A stretch of 64,000 nucleotides of DNA from a bacterium (GCA_021822495.1 JAKAQO010000003.1:62001-126000), one strand, 5' to 3'. Shown: positions 1 to 8,627, counted from the first letter of the stretch. The notes: generated by a model from the sequence alone, not told the origin. Numbers and translations: made by a program.

Positions 1-425
1 AATTTTTTATACATCCCTCCTGAAAGTTTTCCGGCCGGACGCGATATAAATTCTTCCATCTCGGTGGCCTTGAGCAATTCCTGCCTGCGCGCTTGATAAT
101 GCACACGTGGAATGGCATAGAGAACTCGGAAAAAATCTAAGTGTTCAGAAACTGAAAGATCAGGGTAGAGGCTCTGGGCCTGCGGCATGTAGGCGATATG
201 CGGACGAACCTCCTTGAACGAAACCTGAACGCCCCTTCGTTTGAAAATGACCTCCCCTTGATTGGGTTTGAGCAGTCCCACCAAAGCCCTCATCAATGTA
301 GTTTTTCCCGCGCCGTCAGGACCAATGAGACCATGAAGGGTAGCGGAAGACAAGACGCAGCTTGCCCCATTTAAAGCCTGATTGGGGCCCAGGCGTTTAG
401 AAATTTCCCTGACTTCGATTGACAC
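1..425 (-). CDS. ABC transporter ATP-binding protein (3' part missing at window edge)
   Basis: About 141 residues are visible, from a GTG start at 423-425 and running off the left edge. Walker A reads GPDGAGKTT at residues 35-43, a Q-loop follows in MPQAQSLYP near residue 80, and the signature LSGGM is at about 134-138. The Walker B and H-loop lie outside the window. It begins 10 bases after the stop of the membrane-fusion gene, the same order as YbhG/YbhF-type exporters, where an adaptor gene is followed by the ATPase and then permeases. The likely job is powering export of drugs, lipids or another substrate across the inner membrane; the substrate cannot be told from sequence. Confidence 0.9.
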   Translation of the reverse strand, partial: MSIEVREISKRLGPNQALNGASCVLSSATLHGLIGPDGAGKTTLMRALVGLLKPNQGEVIFKRRGVQVSFKEVRPHIAYMPQAQSLYPDLSVSEHLDFFRVLYAIPRVHYQARRQELLKATEMEEFISRPAGKLSGGMYKK

Positions 426-435
426 GCCTTGCGAA

Positions 436-1521
436 TTAGGGTCCAAGGCGCACCTCGATGGGCATACCGGGTTTCAGTATTTTGTCTAGATTATCGAAGG
501 CGATCTTGACGCCGTAAACCAAGCGCGTTCTCTCCTTTTGAGTCTGAACATTTTTAGGAGTAAATTCCGCCTCGGGACGGATAAACTCAATGTGCCCTGA
601 AAAAGCTTTCATGTTCATTTCCGGTAAATATCCGTTCGCCTCTTCGCCTATAGACAAGCGAGCCAACATCGGCTGAGGAACATAAACATAAGCATAAACC
701 GAGCGCAAATCGGCCAAGGAAAGAATGACTGTTTGAGGGCCGGCCATATCTCCAGGCTCAACGGGGCGATAAAGGACGGTGCCGTTAATCGGAGAAGAAA
801 TTTTGCACCAATTAAGGTGAATTTCGGTTTCTTGATAGCGAGCCTTAAGAGCGTCCAAATCCTCCTGACTCGCCGACCCCTGATCAAATAGCAGTTGTCC
901 CCGATTGTAATTTTTTTGAGCGAGATCAAACTCGGTCTGGATATCCCCGCAAGAAAGAGTCGCAACCAATTGTCCCTTTTCAACCACGTCCCCCTCGCGG
1001 GGAAATATTTCAGCGACTCTGGCCATAATGCGCGGAGCCACACGTACCTCCACCGCCTCAATCGTACCGGAATAAAGAAACTTTTTCTTTTGCTCGATCC
1101 CCAGGTAGTTTTTGATCTGATCCAGAATGGAGGGCGGCGATTCTTCATCTTCTGAAACATTCCCAATAGCATCCCTGGCATTTAAAGGCAAAGGCCGCAT
1201 TTCTTCCAGAGACTGGTTCTTGGGTTTTTGTCCAGTTTCAAGCGTGCGCGCTTTCCTAAAAGCTTCTTGAGCGCGACTCAAATCTCCTTGGGACAACAGG
1301 ATATTTCCCAATAAGACATAGCCTTCCGTAAAGCGCGGATTTTGTCGCATGAAAGGAATCAAATCGGACAAAGCCGACGAGTAATTTTCAAGCTTGTAAA
1401 AGTTTCGCGCTTCCTGATAGAGAGTATCCCGAGAAAGGAGTCGGTTGTTTTCTTGAGCTTGGACCCCAATAAAAGCCATTCCTAAAACAAGACACAGAAG
1501 CGCCCCAGCCATTTTTCGCAT
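436..1521 (-). CDS. Exported TPR/HlyD-type membrane-fusion protein
   Basis: A 361-residue protein starting with a signal peptide (MRKMAGALLCLV, cleavage after VQAQ). Residues about 33-95 form one to two TPR units (YQEARNFYKLENYSSAL, then a second helix pair with GNILLSQGDLSRAQEAF). From about residue 150 comes an HlyD/YbhG adaptor: a first lipoyl half around VAPRIMARVAEIFPREGDVV, a coiled-coil hairpin, a second half at SPINGTVLYRPVEPGD, then a beta-barrel. A TPR placed before the adaptor is unusual. The ATG at 1521 was chosen over longer in-frame starts because it begins the signal peptide and lies 6 nt after a TATCTT -10 box. It is co-transcribed with the ATPase and probably bridges inner-membrane exporter and periplasm. 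Confidence 0.85.
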   Translation of the reverse strand: MRKMAGALLCLVLGMAFIGVQAQENNRLLSRDTLYQEARNFYKLENYSSALSDLIPFMRQNPRFTEGYVLLGNILLSQGDLSRAQEAFRKARTLETGQKPKNQSLEEMRPLPLNARDAIGNVSEDEESPPSILDQIKNYLGIEQKKKFLYSGTIEAVEVRVAPRIMARVAEIFPREGDVVEKGQLVATLSCGDIQTEFDLAQKNYNRGQLLFDQGSASQEDLDALKARYQETEIHLNWCKISSPINGTVLYRPVEPGDMAGPQTVILSLADLRSVYAYVYVPQPMLARLSIGEEANGYLPEMNMKAFSGHIEFIRPEAEFTPKNVQTQKERTRLVYGVKIAFDNLDKILKPGMPIEVRLGP

Positions 1522-1601
1522 ACAACTAAGATAGCTGAAAGCTGTTAAATTTTCATGACACGCAAAAAAATCGGCCTTTTTGAAATTGCTAGAATGAGCG
1601 G
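1522..1601. promoter_or_regulatory. Divergent leaderless promoters between the adaptor gene and kdsD
   Basis: Rightward: TAGAAT at 1590-1595, then 6 nt, then the kdsD ATG at 1602. Leftward: TATCTT (complement of 1528-1533), then 6 nt, then the ATG at 1521. Transcription normally starts about 7 nt after the -10, so both mRNAs should start at or next to their start codons. Neither start has a Shine-Dalgarno sequence. Confidence 0.65.
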
Positions 1602-2582
1602 ATGAAGAAAATCTCAGAACGCGAGGCAAAAAAAGAAATCGAGCGCACGCTCAAAATCGAGGCCGATGCAATCCTGAAAGCCCGGGAATCCGTGGGCCCT
1701 GAATATTTCAAAGCCTTATCGCTTTTGATCGGTTGCAAGGGAAAAGTGATTTTCATGGGGGTCGGGAAATCCGGCCTTATCGCTCAAAAAATAGCGGCAA
1801 CCTTCTCTTCCACCGGCACCCCCGCCATGTTTCTTGATCCAACCGAGGCCAAACACGGCGGCATCGGCTTTATCCAAAAACATGATATCGTCGTATGCTT
1901 GGGAAAATCGGGAGAATCAGAAGAACTAAACGAGCTTTTCCCAGCACTCAAATCCCTTAAAGTTTCCATGATCGCCATTACCGCAAATCCCGCGTCCACT
2001 CTCGCGAAAAACTCAAAAGCCGCCATTATCACTCCTATTCAGGAAGAAGCCTGTCCGCTCAATCTAGCCCCCACCGCCTCCACCACTGCGGCCTTGGCCG
2101 TTGGAGACGCCCTGGCCATCGCCTTGATGAAGGCGCGGAATTTTGGACCCAAAAACTTCGCCCAAAATCATCCCGCAGGACGCATCGGAAAAAGGCTTCA
2201 GAGACTGGCCAAAGACGTCATGCGCTCGGGAGAGATGAACCCCGTGGTCGACGCGGAGTGGCCCCTTCGCCGCGCGCTCGTTGAAATCACGCGCCTTCAA
2301 GCCGGCGCGGCCTCAGTCAAAGACCAGCGCGGACGTTTTGTCGGCCTTATCACTGATTACGACATCCGCATCGCGCTTGAAAAGAAAAAAGATATCCTCG
2401 ATTTGCCGGTCCATAAAATCATGAACCCGCGCCCGGCCTTTATTACCCCTGAGAGCTCCATCTTTAAGGCCATCGCCGTCATGGAAAACAGACGCAACCC
2501 GTTCAATGTCCTTCCCGTCGTTGAGAAAGGGCGCCCCGTTGGCCTCATTCAAATCCATGACTTAAGAGCCCGCGGCCTTTAG
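1602..2582 (+). CDS. kdsD: Arabinose-5-phosphate isomerase, KpsF/GutQ family
   Basis: A 326-residue protein of normal family length. It converts ribulose-5-phosphate to arabinose-5-phosphate, the first step of the Kdo pathway for lipopolysaccharide. Residues about 35-185 are the SIS sugar-isomerase domain with MGVGKSG (52-58), DPTEAKHGGIG and the GKSGESEE loop (101-108), followed by the family motif HPAGRIGKRL. Two CBS domains fill about 205-326. It stands alone between divergent and convergent neighbours; other Kdo genes are not in this window. The start follows a TAGAAT -10 by 6 nt. GutQ-type paralogues acting in other sugar pathways cannot be excluded. Confidence 0.93.
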   Translation: MKKISEREAKKEIERTLKIEADAILKARESVGPEYFKALSLLIGCKGKVIFMGVGKSGLIAQKIAATFSSTGTPAMFLDPTEAKHGGIGFIQKHDIVVCLGKSGESEELNELFPALKSLKVSMIAITANPASTLAKNSKAAIITPIQEEACPLNLAPTASTTAALAVGDALAIALMKARNFGPKNFAQNHPAGRIGKRLQRLAKDVMRSGEMNPVVDAEWPLRRALVEITRLQAGAASVKDQRGRFVGLITDYDIRIALEKKKDILDLPVHKIMNPRPAFITPESSIFKAIAVMENRRNPFNVLPVVEKGRPVGLIQIHDLRARGL

Positions 2583-2583
2583 C

Positions 2584-3414
2584 TTAAGGCTTGGGAATCA
2601 AATCTTTAGGAAAGCGAAATCCTTTAAAGAAAGAAAGCATTTCAGAATGAATGCGGCCGTTACTAGCCAAGGTTTGGGGGCCGAACACTTTGGGATTCGA
2701 CCAGCGCTTTCCGCTAAAATCAGTCACTTTTCCTCCGGCTTCCTCAACCAAAAGCCAGCCGGCCGCCACATCCCAAGGGTTTAAGCGAAATTCCCAAAAG
2801 CCGTCCGCCCTTCCGCAGGCAATCCACGCCAAATCAAGAGCGGCGCTGCCGGAGCGGCGAATATCATGGGAGGCGAGAAGAAACTTTCTTAAGCGCTCAA
2901 CGTAAAAATGAGAATGCCGGTGGCGGTCATAGGCAAAGCCAGTAATGAGAAGAGACTCTTTAAGCGATTTTATCTTTGAAACGGAAATTTTCTTTCCGTT
3001 GAGAAAAGCGCCCCGTCCTTTTTCCGCGATAAAGCGTTCTTCCCGAAAAGGATCGTAAACTCCCCCAAAAATCGGTTGATCCTTAAACAAAAGGGCAATC
3101 GAAACGCAGGAAGCGGGGTAACCATGAGCATAATTAGTCGTTCCATCAAGAGGATCAATCACCCAGCGAAAAAGAGAACCGGTATTTCGAACGGCGTTTT
3201 CCTCCGCTTGATAGTCATGCAAAGGCGCGAAGCGACGAATCACCGCCAAAATGGCTTTTTGACTGAGAACATCGGCCTCTGTCACCAGGTTTGCGCGCCC
3301 TTTATAGCGAAAAGAAACCTTCCGGAATTTTTTCTTTAAAACCTCCGCTCCTGCTGATAAAGCCTCAAGCAAAATCTTGCGAAATCGCGTATTTTCGCTC
3401 TTTGAAACTTCCAT
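2584..3414 (-). CDS. suhB: Inositol monophosphatase family protein
   Basis: A 276-residue Mg-dependent phosphatase. Metal ligands are visible as EE (71-72), the IDPLDGTTN block (86-94, with D87 and D90) and the late WDVAAGWLLVEEAGG block near residue 214. Family members hydrolyse inositol-1-phosphate or related sugar and nucleotide phosphates in the cytoplasm; SuhB also works in rRNA antitermination, which sequence alone cannot show. A GGGAGAAAG ribosome site lies just before the ATG at 3414. It follows hemD by 11 bases on the same strand, so it is probably the last gene of a glpK-hemD-suhB transcript, ending 1 base from the convergent kdsD stop. Confidence 0.88.
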   Translation of the reverse strand: MEVSKSENTRFRKILLEALSAGAEVLKKKFRKVSFRYKGRANLVTEADVLSQKAILAVIRRFAPLHDYQAEENAVRNTGSLFRWVIDPLDGTTNYAHGYPASCVSIALLFKDQPIFGGVYDPFREERFIAEKGRGAFLNGKKISVSKIKSLKESLLITGFAYDRHRHSHFYVERLRKFLLASHDIRRSGSAALDLAWIACGRADGFWEFRLNPWDVAAGWLLVEEAGGKVTDFSGKRWSNPKVFGPQTLASNGRIHSEMLSFFKGFRFPKDLIPKP

Positions 3415-3425
3415 TTCTTTCTCCC

Positions 3426-4205
3426 TTATTTGTTTTTATCGCGCAAGGCTTTTTGAACGGTCTTAATCAACCCTTCATCGTCCGGCGTCCGGGACTTGAG
3501 TCCCTTAATCCCATAGGCCTCTAAGGTTTCAAGCGTCACTCCCCCAATACAAATGGCCGGAATCTCTAAAAACAATTTTCTGGATTTGAGAAGACCAAAA
3601 GCCTTGACAAATTCCTTAACGGAACGCCCAGAAGAAAAAATAACGGCGTCAAAATCTTTCCGCGACATCCTCTTAATCTTCAATAGGGATTTCTGATGCG
3701 GCAAAACCTGATAGACTGCGGGAACCTCCACTTGAGCCCCCCGCGCTTTAAGCGTTTGAGGGAGAATTTCTCTCGCCTCTTTCGCCCGGGGAATCAAAAT
3801 TTTAAGCCCGCGAACATTTTTAAGTTTCTTTAAAAGTCCTTCCGCGCGAAATTCTCCGGCCATATTAACTCGCTTAAATCCCGAGGCCTTGAGGGCTTTT
3901 TTGGTTTGCGGCCCGATGGCATAGAGAGCTCTAGGCTCTGAAAGCGAAATATTAAGAGCTTCCGCCCGCTTTAAGAAAAATTTAACCGCAAGGGAACTGG
4001 TGAAAATAACCAGGTCAAACTCAGCCCACTTTTTAAGGGCCTTATCTATCGAATCAAAAGAGCTCGGAGGAGCAATTTGAGTTAAAGGAAAAAGAAGGGG
4101 TCTTATCCCCAGGGCTCTCAATTTTTCGGCTAAGCCGGACGCCTTTTCCTCCGGGCGGGTAATGAGGACCCGTGGAAAAAGGGACTGTCCCCTTTTTTTA
4201 TTCAT
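3426..4205 (-). CDS. hemD: Uroporphyrinogen-III synthase
   Basis: A 259-residue protein closing and inverting the D ring of hydroxymethylbilane for haem and related tetrapyrroles. The fold shows two Rossmann-like halves: VLITRPEEKASGLAEKL and FTSSLAVKFFL in the first, and VPAVYQV, FSSGRSVKEFV and CIGGVTLETL in the second. The ATG at 4205 overlaps the glpK stop (ATGA). The first dozen codons are read through a copy of the GGGGACTGTCCCC palindrome, giving KKRGQSLF ahead of the native PRVLITRP. A longer form starting at 4217 is possible. Its partner hemC lies about 15 kb away and is not in the same operon. Confidence 0.85.
   Translation of the reverse strand: MNKKRGQSLFPRVLITRPEEKASGLAEKLRALGIRPLLFPLTQIAPPSSFDSIDKALKKWAEFDLVIFTSSLAVKFFLKRAEALNISLSEPRALYAIGPQTKKALKASGFKRVNMAGEFRAEGLLKKLKNVRGLKILIPRAKEAREILPQTLKARGAQVEVPAVYQVLPHQKSLLKIKRMSRKDFDAVIFSSGRSVKEFVKAFGLLKSRKLFLEIPAICIGGVTLETLEAYGIKGLKSRTPDDEGLIKTVQKALRDKNK
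4176..4199. repeat. GGGGACTGTCCCC-family palindrome inside the hemD 5' end
   Basis: The stretch is AAAAA-GGGAC-T-GTCCC-CTTTTTTT. It lies within the first codons of hemD just after the glpK stop, so it is translated. One of about nine copies in the window. Confidence 0.85.
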
Positions 4206-5701
4206 TGCGCCCGCCAAATTGTCCGGCGCCAGGCCTCAATCCGCGCTTTTCTTTCTCGCGCGCTTAGAGTGGGAATAAATTCTTTTTCCTTCTTCCAGAT
4301 TTTTTTAATTTCCTTGAGATTCTTCCAAAATCCTATTCCAAGTCCCGCCATGAAAGCCGCGCCCAAAGCGGTCGTCTCAATAATCCTGGGCCGGTAAAGC
4401 CGCAAGCCGGAATAATCCGCTTGAATCTGCATTAAAAGATCGTTACTGGAAGCGCCGCCGTCCACTCTTAACTCTTTCATCGGACGCTTTAAATCCTTTA
4501 TCATCGTCTCCAAAATATCAACGTTTTGAAGCGCCATTCCTTCTAAGGTTGCCCGCGCGATATGGCCGCGCTCGGTTCCCCGGGTTAAACCGCAGAGAAG
4601 ACCGCGAACTTCAGGCTGCCAATAAGGAGCTCCCAAGCCGGAGAGAGCCGGAACAAATTGGACTCCCCCGTTGTCTGAAACGGAAGAGGCAAGTGTTTCA
4701 ATTTCTGAGGAAGAATGGATGATTTTAAGCCCATCCCGCAGCCATTGAACGGCCGCACCGCAGATAAAAGCCCCGCCTTCAAGCGCATAACTGGCCTGAT
4801 TCTTCCAGTAAAAAGCCAGGGTCGTCACATTGCCCGAGCGGCTAAAAACCGGAGTTTCCCCCGTTTGGAGCAGGATAAAACTGCCGGTTCCGAAAGTGCA
4901 TTTAACGTCCCCTAAAGAAGTCCCGCCTTGACCGAAAAGCGCCGCTTGTTGGTCTCCCGCCATTCCAGAAATCGGAATTCCATCGGAAAGATTGGGAATG
5001 TTTTGAGTGCGGCCGAAAATTCCCACATTCGGGACGATCTCAGGCAAAATTTTCATCGGAACGCCTAGAATGGAACACAACTGTTCATCCCAATTAAGCG
5101 TCTTGAGTTTCATCAAAAGCGTGCGGGAAGCGTTCGTCGCATCGGTTTTGTGAACCCGCCCGCCGGTTAATTTCCATAAGAGAAAAGAATCAATGGTGCC
5201 AAAGGCCAGTTCTCCTTTTTTGGCGCGCGCTAAAGCGCCGGAAACGTGGTCTAAGACCCAGCGTATTTTGGTTCCCGAGAAATAAGGGTCTAAAAAAAGC
5301 CCGGTCTTTTGGTGAAATAATTTTTCATGACCCGCTTTTTTAAGAGAAGCGCACAAGGGCGCGGTCCTGCGGTCCTGCCACACAATTGCCGGATACGCCG
5401 CCCGCCCGCTTTTGCGCTCCCACAAAAGCGTGGTCTCGCGCTGATTGGTCACTCCAATGGCGGCAATTTGAGAGGCGGAAATTTTTGCGTCTTGAATAGC
5501 CTTGGCGATTCCCTCCAAGACGGAATTCCAAATATCGTCCGGATTGTGTTCCACCCAGCCCGGTTTTGGGAAACTCTGCTTAAATTCGCGGGTGACCTTG
5601 GAAAGAACACGCGCGCGGGAGTCAACGATGATGACGGTCGTCCCGGTGGTTCCCTGATCAATAGCTAGAATGAATTTTTGAGAATAAGGGACTGTCCCCA
5701 T
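4202..5701 (-). CDS. glpK: Glycerol kinase
   Basis: A 499-residue FGGY kinase that phosphorylates glycerol to glycerol-3-phosphate with ATP. The N-terminal phosphate loop DQGTTGTT lies at 15-22, and GWVEHNPDDIW, VTNQRETT, GDQQAALFGQ, KCTFGTGSF and the C-terminal VDGGASSNDLLMQ block all match the family. Length is normal. The start codon is odd: the only plausible ATG lies within a GGGGACTGTCCC palindrome, so the protein opens with the repeat-derived MGTVPYS. No facilitator, dehydrogenase or glp regulator is adjacent. The stop overlaps the hemD start (ATGA), so the two are probably translationally coupled. Confidence 0.96.
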   Translation of the reverse strand: MGTVPYSQKFILAIDQGTTGTTVIIVDSRARVLSKVTREFKQSFPKPGWVEHNPDDIWNSVLEGIAKAIQDAKISASQIAAIGVTNQRETTLLWERKSGRAAYPAIVWQDRRTAPLCASLKKAGHEKLFHQKTGLFLDPYFSGTKIRWVLDHVSGALARAKKGELAFGTIDSFLLWKLTGGRVHKTDATNASRTLLMKLKTLNWDEQLCSILGVPMKILPEIVPNVGIFGRTQNIPNLSDGIPISGMAGDQQAALFGQGGTSLGDVKCTFGTGSFILLQTGETPVFSRSGNVTTLAFYWKNQASYALEGGAFICGAAVQWLRDGLKIIHSSSEIETLASSVSDNGGVQFVPALSGLGAPYWQPEVRGLLCGLTRGTERGHIARATLEGMALQNVDILETMIKDLKRPMKELRVDGGASSNDLLMQIQADYSGLRLYRPRIIETTALGAAFMAGLGIGFWKNLKEIKKIWKKEKEFIPTLSARERKARIEAWRRTIWRAQ

Positions 5702-5703
5702 TT
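5683..5703. repeat. Palindrome copy supplying the glpK start codon
   Basis: AATAAGGGACTGTCCCCATTT, a slightly degenerate copy. Its CCCCAT on the plus strand is the glpK ATG on the minus strand. Confidence 0.75.
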
Positions 5704-5707
5704 CCCG

Positions 5708-6619
5708 TCAGGCTCCGGGAGAACTGGGGGTTCCGTCGGAATTGTAAAGTTTATTGACGAGAGCCCTAATTTTCTGATCATCCCCGCCCGTGCGATAAAC
5801 TTGAATGATATTTTTCAAGAAGTCCATGGATTCATGAAGAATGGCGGGAGCGCGGGGAGATTCAAGCGCGTTATTGATCTGCTGATAGGTCGTCAACAAT
5901 TCTTCTCCGCTTGGGTAAATCGCCTTGATGCAGTCATATTCCCGGTGGAAAGCGTAGCTTTCGACATCCTCGGTTGACTCATGGCAGATATTTTGGTCGG
6001 AGGCGTGCCCCGCTTCATGAAAGAGAACGCAGGCGGCCAAGGGACGACCAACGGCGACTGAAATAGCGGCCAAATGGTAATGGAGATTAATCATCCCCGC
6101 TTTTTTTCCAGTTTGACGTCCCCCGCAAATTTTATTGAAAACTCCCAATTCATTGGACGGAAGCTTAGCGTAGGAAATCCGTTCATGAGAGTCCATCTCG
6201 TCAATTTTGGCCAAGGTGGCCTCAACGGTAGAATTTGGGTCCTGACTTCCATTGTTTTCAATTCTGTCTTTCGCCGCCGCGATCAAATCTTCAATAGTCG
6301 CCGGAGACTCTCCCAAGCTCGGTTCGATTTTGTAGGGATGGAGATGCGGCCGAATTAAAATCGCCGCGCCGGGCATCCCAAATTCATAATCAGTCTCGGC
6401 TTTTTGATGAATGGCGAAAACAGACGAGTTTTTGTTGGCCACGAGGTTCATGATTTTCTGCGTCTCTTGCCCCAGGTCCAAAGCGTCGGGAGGAACGGCA
6501 TTGCCTTCTGATGAGAGATACATGGGGTTTGCGTAGAGAGAAGAAGCGGCAAAAGAAATAGAAAGCGCCAGAGAAAGAAAGCGCCCAGGCAAGCTCGCGG
6601 TCTTCTGTTTTTCTTCCAT
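5708..6619 (-). CDS. Exported protein with an HEAGH metallopeptidase-like motif
   Basis: A 303-residue protein whose family I do not recognise. An N-terminal basic stretch (MEEKQKTASLPGR) is followed by a hydrophobic segment ending in SSLYA, a likely signal peptide. Near residue 195 is LFHEAGHASDQN, matching the HExxH zinc-peptidase core. Downstream acidic residues (STEDVESYAFHREYD) could give a third ligand. Otherwise the sequence has no known domain that I can see. The ATG at 6619 is favoured because it lies 7 nt after TATATT; a TTG at 6622 is in frame. The gene is preceded by a GGCC-box promoter. Protease activity is inference from one motif. Confidence 0.65.
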   Translation of the reverse strand: MEEKQKTASLPGRFLSLALSISFAASSLYANPMYLSSEGNAVPPDALDLGQETQKIMNLVANKNSSVFAIHQKAETDYEFGMPGAAILIRPHLHPYKIEPSLGESPATIEDLIAAAKDRIENNGSQDPNSTVEATLAKIDEMDSHERISYAKLPSNELGVFNKICGGRQTGKKAGMINLHYHLAAISVAVGRPLAACVLFHEAGHASDQNICHESTEDVESYAFHREYDCIKAIYPSGEELLTTYQQINNALESPRAPAILHESMDFLKNIIQVYRTGGDDQKIRALVNKLYNSDGTPSSPGA

Positions 6620-6626
6620 CAATATT

Positions 6627-6670
6627 AATATAGCAAAGAGACCTCACTCCGTCCTGGGTCTAAAGGCCTA
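6627..6670 (-). promoter_or_regulatory. GGCC-box promoter of the HEAGH-protein gene
   Basis: On the minus strand: box TAGGCC-TTTA-GACCCA (6670 down to 6655), 30 nt from its centre to TATATT (6632-6627), then 7 nt to the ATG at 6619. No -35 hexamer is evident, as expected for an activator site centred near -42. Confidence 0.6.
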
Positions 6671-6676
6671 GAACTT

Positions 6677-8131
6677 CTAGGACCTCTGTCTTCGCTCAAA
6701 AATCCCAACGGTTTCGACGTGGGAGGTTTGCGGAAATAAATCCACGGGCTGAACGGAATGAAGAGAAAAGCCCTCTCGGCACAAAAGAGAAGCGTCTCGG
6801 CTAAAAGTCGCCACATCGCAGGAGATGTAGACGATCTTAGCAATCGGCAGGCGACCCAAGGCCTTGGGCAGATGAGGGGCAAGGCCCGTTCGCGGAGGAT
6901 CGCACAAAACGGCGGAACCCGCCTTGATTTCTCGTCCGATTCGAGAAAGGACCGCTTCGGATTTTCCGGCTAAAAACCGGACGCGGTTGATTTTGTTTAA
7001 GCGCGCGTTTTCCCAGGCATTAGCCACTGCTTGGGGATTTTCCTCAACCCCAATGACCTTTTCCGCCGCCTGAGACGCCCACAAGCTCGTTGTTCCCACC
7101 CCACAATAAAGATCCACGACCAAAGGAAGACGTCCCCCTTCGGCAAGGCCCTCAACCGCCGTGCGGTAGAGAATTTCCGCAGCCGGAGTATTGACCTGGA
7201 GGAAAGAACCCGCCGAGACCTTAAAAGCGAACGGGCCAATTTTTTCCGTTAATGTTTCCTGACCCCAAAGTTTTTTCCACTTCCGCCCTAAAATGACCGA
7301 GGTCTTAAGTGGCTGGACATTTTGATGGATACCGACGATCTCAGGAAACTCCTGGATGAGAGAATCAAGAACCAGCCCTTTGGGAAAATAATCGCTTCGC
7401 GTAATAAAAGCGACTAGGGCTTTTCCCTCATGATTTGAGCGAATGAGAAGATGTCTCAGCCAGCCGTTTCCCGAAGTTTCGTCATAAATCGGCCAATCTC
7501 CCTTCTGGGCCAAGGCCTTAACCCGCAAAGCGATGCGGACCGAAAGATCGGACTGCACCGGACAATCAGAGAAATCAACGATACGGTGGCTTTGCGTCTC
7601 ATAAAAGCCGCAAATAATTTTCCCTTCTTTTTTCCCAAAGGGAATCTGAACTTTATTGCGATATTTCCAAATCAGGGGAGAAGCGATAGTTTCCTTGACC
7701 ACCGGACTTTTAAACCCGCCGATTTTTTTGAGGGTATCCGCCACCAGTTTTCTCTTTTCAACAAGCTGTATGGAATATCCCAAATGTTGCCAATTACATC
7801 CTCCGCAAGCGCCGGTTTTTCGGCTTTCGGAAAAATAAAGAGAACAGGCAGGGCTTATGCGACCTGAACCCGAGGAGAGAATTTCAAGTAGTTTGCCGCG
7901 CGCGAAATTTTTCTTTAATTCGGTAATTTCGATTTGGACCCGGTCTCCCGCCACGGCAAAAGGAACAAAAATAATGGGGCCTGTTTTCCCCTCGGGAACG
8001 GCAAGACCTGCGCCTTCAACAGCTAAGCCTTTGACTGACGCCGTCAGTTTTTGGCCTAAAGTGAGCGAAGGAGCGAAATTCTTTTCAGCTTGAATCGTAG
8101 GACTACCGTCCGCGCTTAAGGAGAGAATCAA
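6677..8131 (-). CDS. rlmD: 23S rRNA (uracil-1939-C5)-methyltransferase, RumA type
   Basis: A 484-residue SAM-dependent methyltransferase. An N-terminal TRAM domain (about 25-90) is followed by an iron-sulphur cluster site: one Cys in PACSLYF and then CGGC before NWQHL. The SAM pocket is DLYCGVGTTSLWA, the catalytic region reads CDPPRTGL, and the nucleophile motif is VYISCDVATFSRD. These match RlmD-type enzymes better than RlmCD or TrmA, though close paralogues are hard to split. The apparent TTG start at 8131 overlaps the response-regulator gene by 29 bases, so the start is uncertain; no good ATG is seen before the TRAM domain. Confidence 0.9.
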   Translation of the reverse strand: MILSLSADGSPTIQAEKNFAPSLTLGQKLTASVKGLAVEGAGLAVPEGKTGPIIFVPFAVAGDRVQIEITELKKNFARGKLLEILSSGSGRISPACSLYFSESRKTGACGGCNWQHLGYSIQLVEKRKLVADTLKKIGGFKSPVVKETIASPLIWKYRNKVQIPFGKKEGKIICGFYETQSHRIVDFSDCPVQSDLSVRIALRVKALAQKGDWPIYDETSGNGWLRHLLIRSNHEGKALVAFITRSDYFPKGLVLDSLIQEFPEIVGIHQNVQPLKTSVILGRKWKKLWGQETLTEKIGPFAFKVSAGSFLQVNTPAAEILYRTAVEGLAEGGRLPLVVDLYCGVGTTSLWASQAAEKVIGVEENPQAVANAWENARLNKINRVRFLAGKSEAVLSRIGREIKAGSAVLCDPPRTGLAPHLPKALGRLPIAKIVYISCDVATFSRDASLLCREGFSLHSVQPVDLFPQTSHVETVGIFERRQRS

Positions 8132-8627
8132 TTTCCGTCCACAAGTTTTCCATCGTGATGGGCTTTGAGAGAAAAATGGAGGCTCCGGCTAAAAGACCCT
8201 CGATTTGATCGCGCGGATCGTTATAGCGAAAAGAAGCCGACAAAAGAACCAGGGGAATGTTTTGAAAACCGTCCATCCGCCGAATCAAGCGGCACAAATC
8301 AAAGCCGTGAATGTCGGGCAAGCGAACATCCACGATAATGACCGCGGGGCGGGAAAGCTGAAGCTCTTTTAAAGCCTCAACCCCGGAAGCCGCGCTTTTA
8401 GCCTCAATGCCGCGCAAGGACATCACATCCAAAAAGGTCTCGCGGAAATGAGCGTCGTCATCAATAAGATAGACAAATAACTTTTTTGAGGAGAGGGCGC
8501 GGATGGGCTTTAATTTGCCCAAGGACTTCGGAAGTTCTCTTGCTACTTCCCCTTGAAAAACGCGGTCCTGGCGCGAGAAAGTCTCCGGCCCTGCCGCCTC
8601 TTTTGATTCTAACTCCATCACGTTCAT
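8103..8627 (-). CDS. Single-domain response regulator (receiver)
   Basis: A 174-residue protein. The first 55-60 residues are polar with no domain; the rest is a CheY-like receiver. Acidic pocket IDDDAHF, phospho-acceptor Asp in IIVDVRLPDIHG, conserved Ser in LLSASF, and Lys in FLSKPI are all present. No DNA-binding or enzymatic output domain follows, so it must act through a partner, and no kinase gene is nearby. The ATG at 8627 lies 6 nt after TATAAT; an in-frame extension to 8744 would translate a conserved hairpin and the promoter and is rejected. It overlaps the start of rlmD. Confidence 0.88.
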   Translation of the reverse strand: MNVMELESKEAAGPETFSRQDRVFQGEVARELPKSLGKLKPIRALSSKKLFVYLIDDDAHFRETFLDVMSLRGIEAKSAASGVEALKELQLSRPAVIIVDVRLPDIHGFDLCRLIRRMDGFQNIPLVLLSASFRYNDPRDQIEGLLAGASIFLSKPITMENLWTEIDSLLKRGR

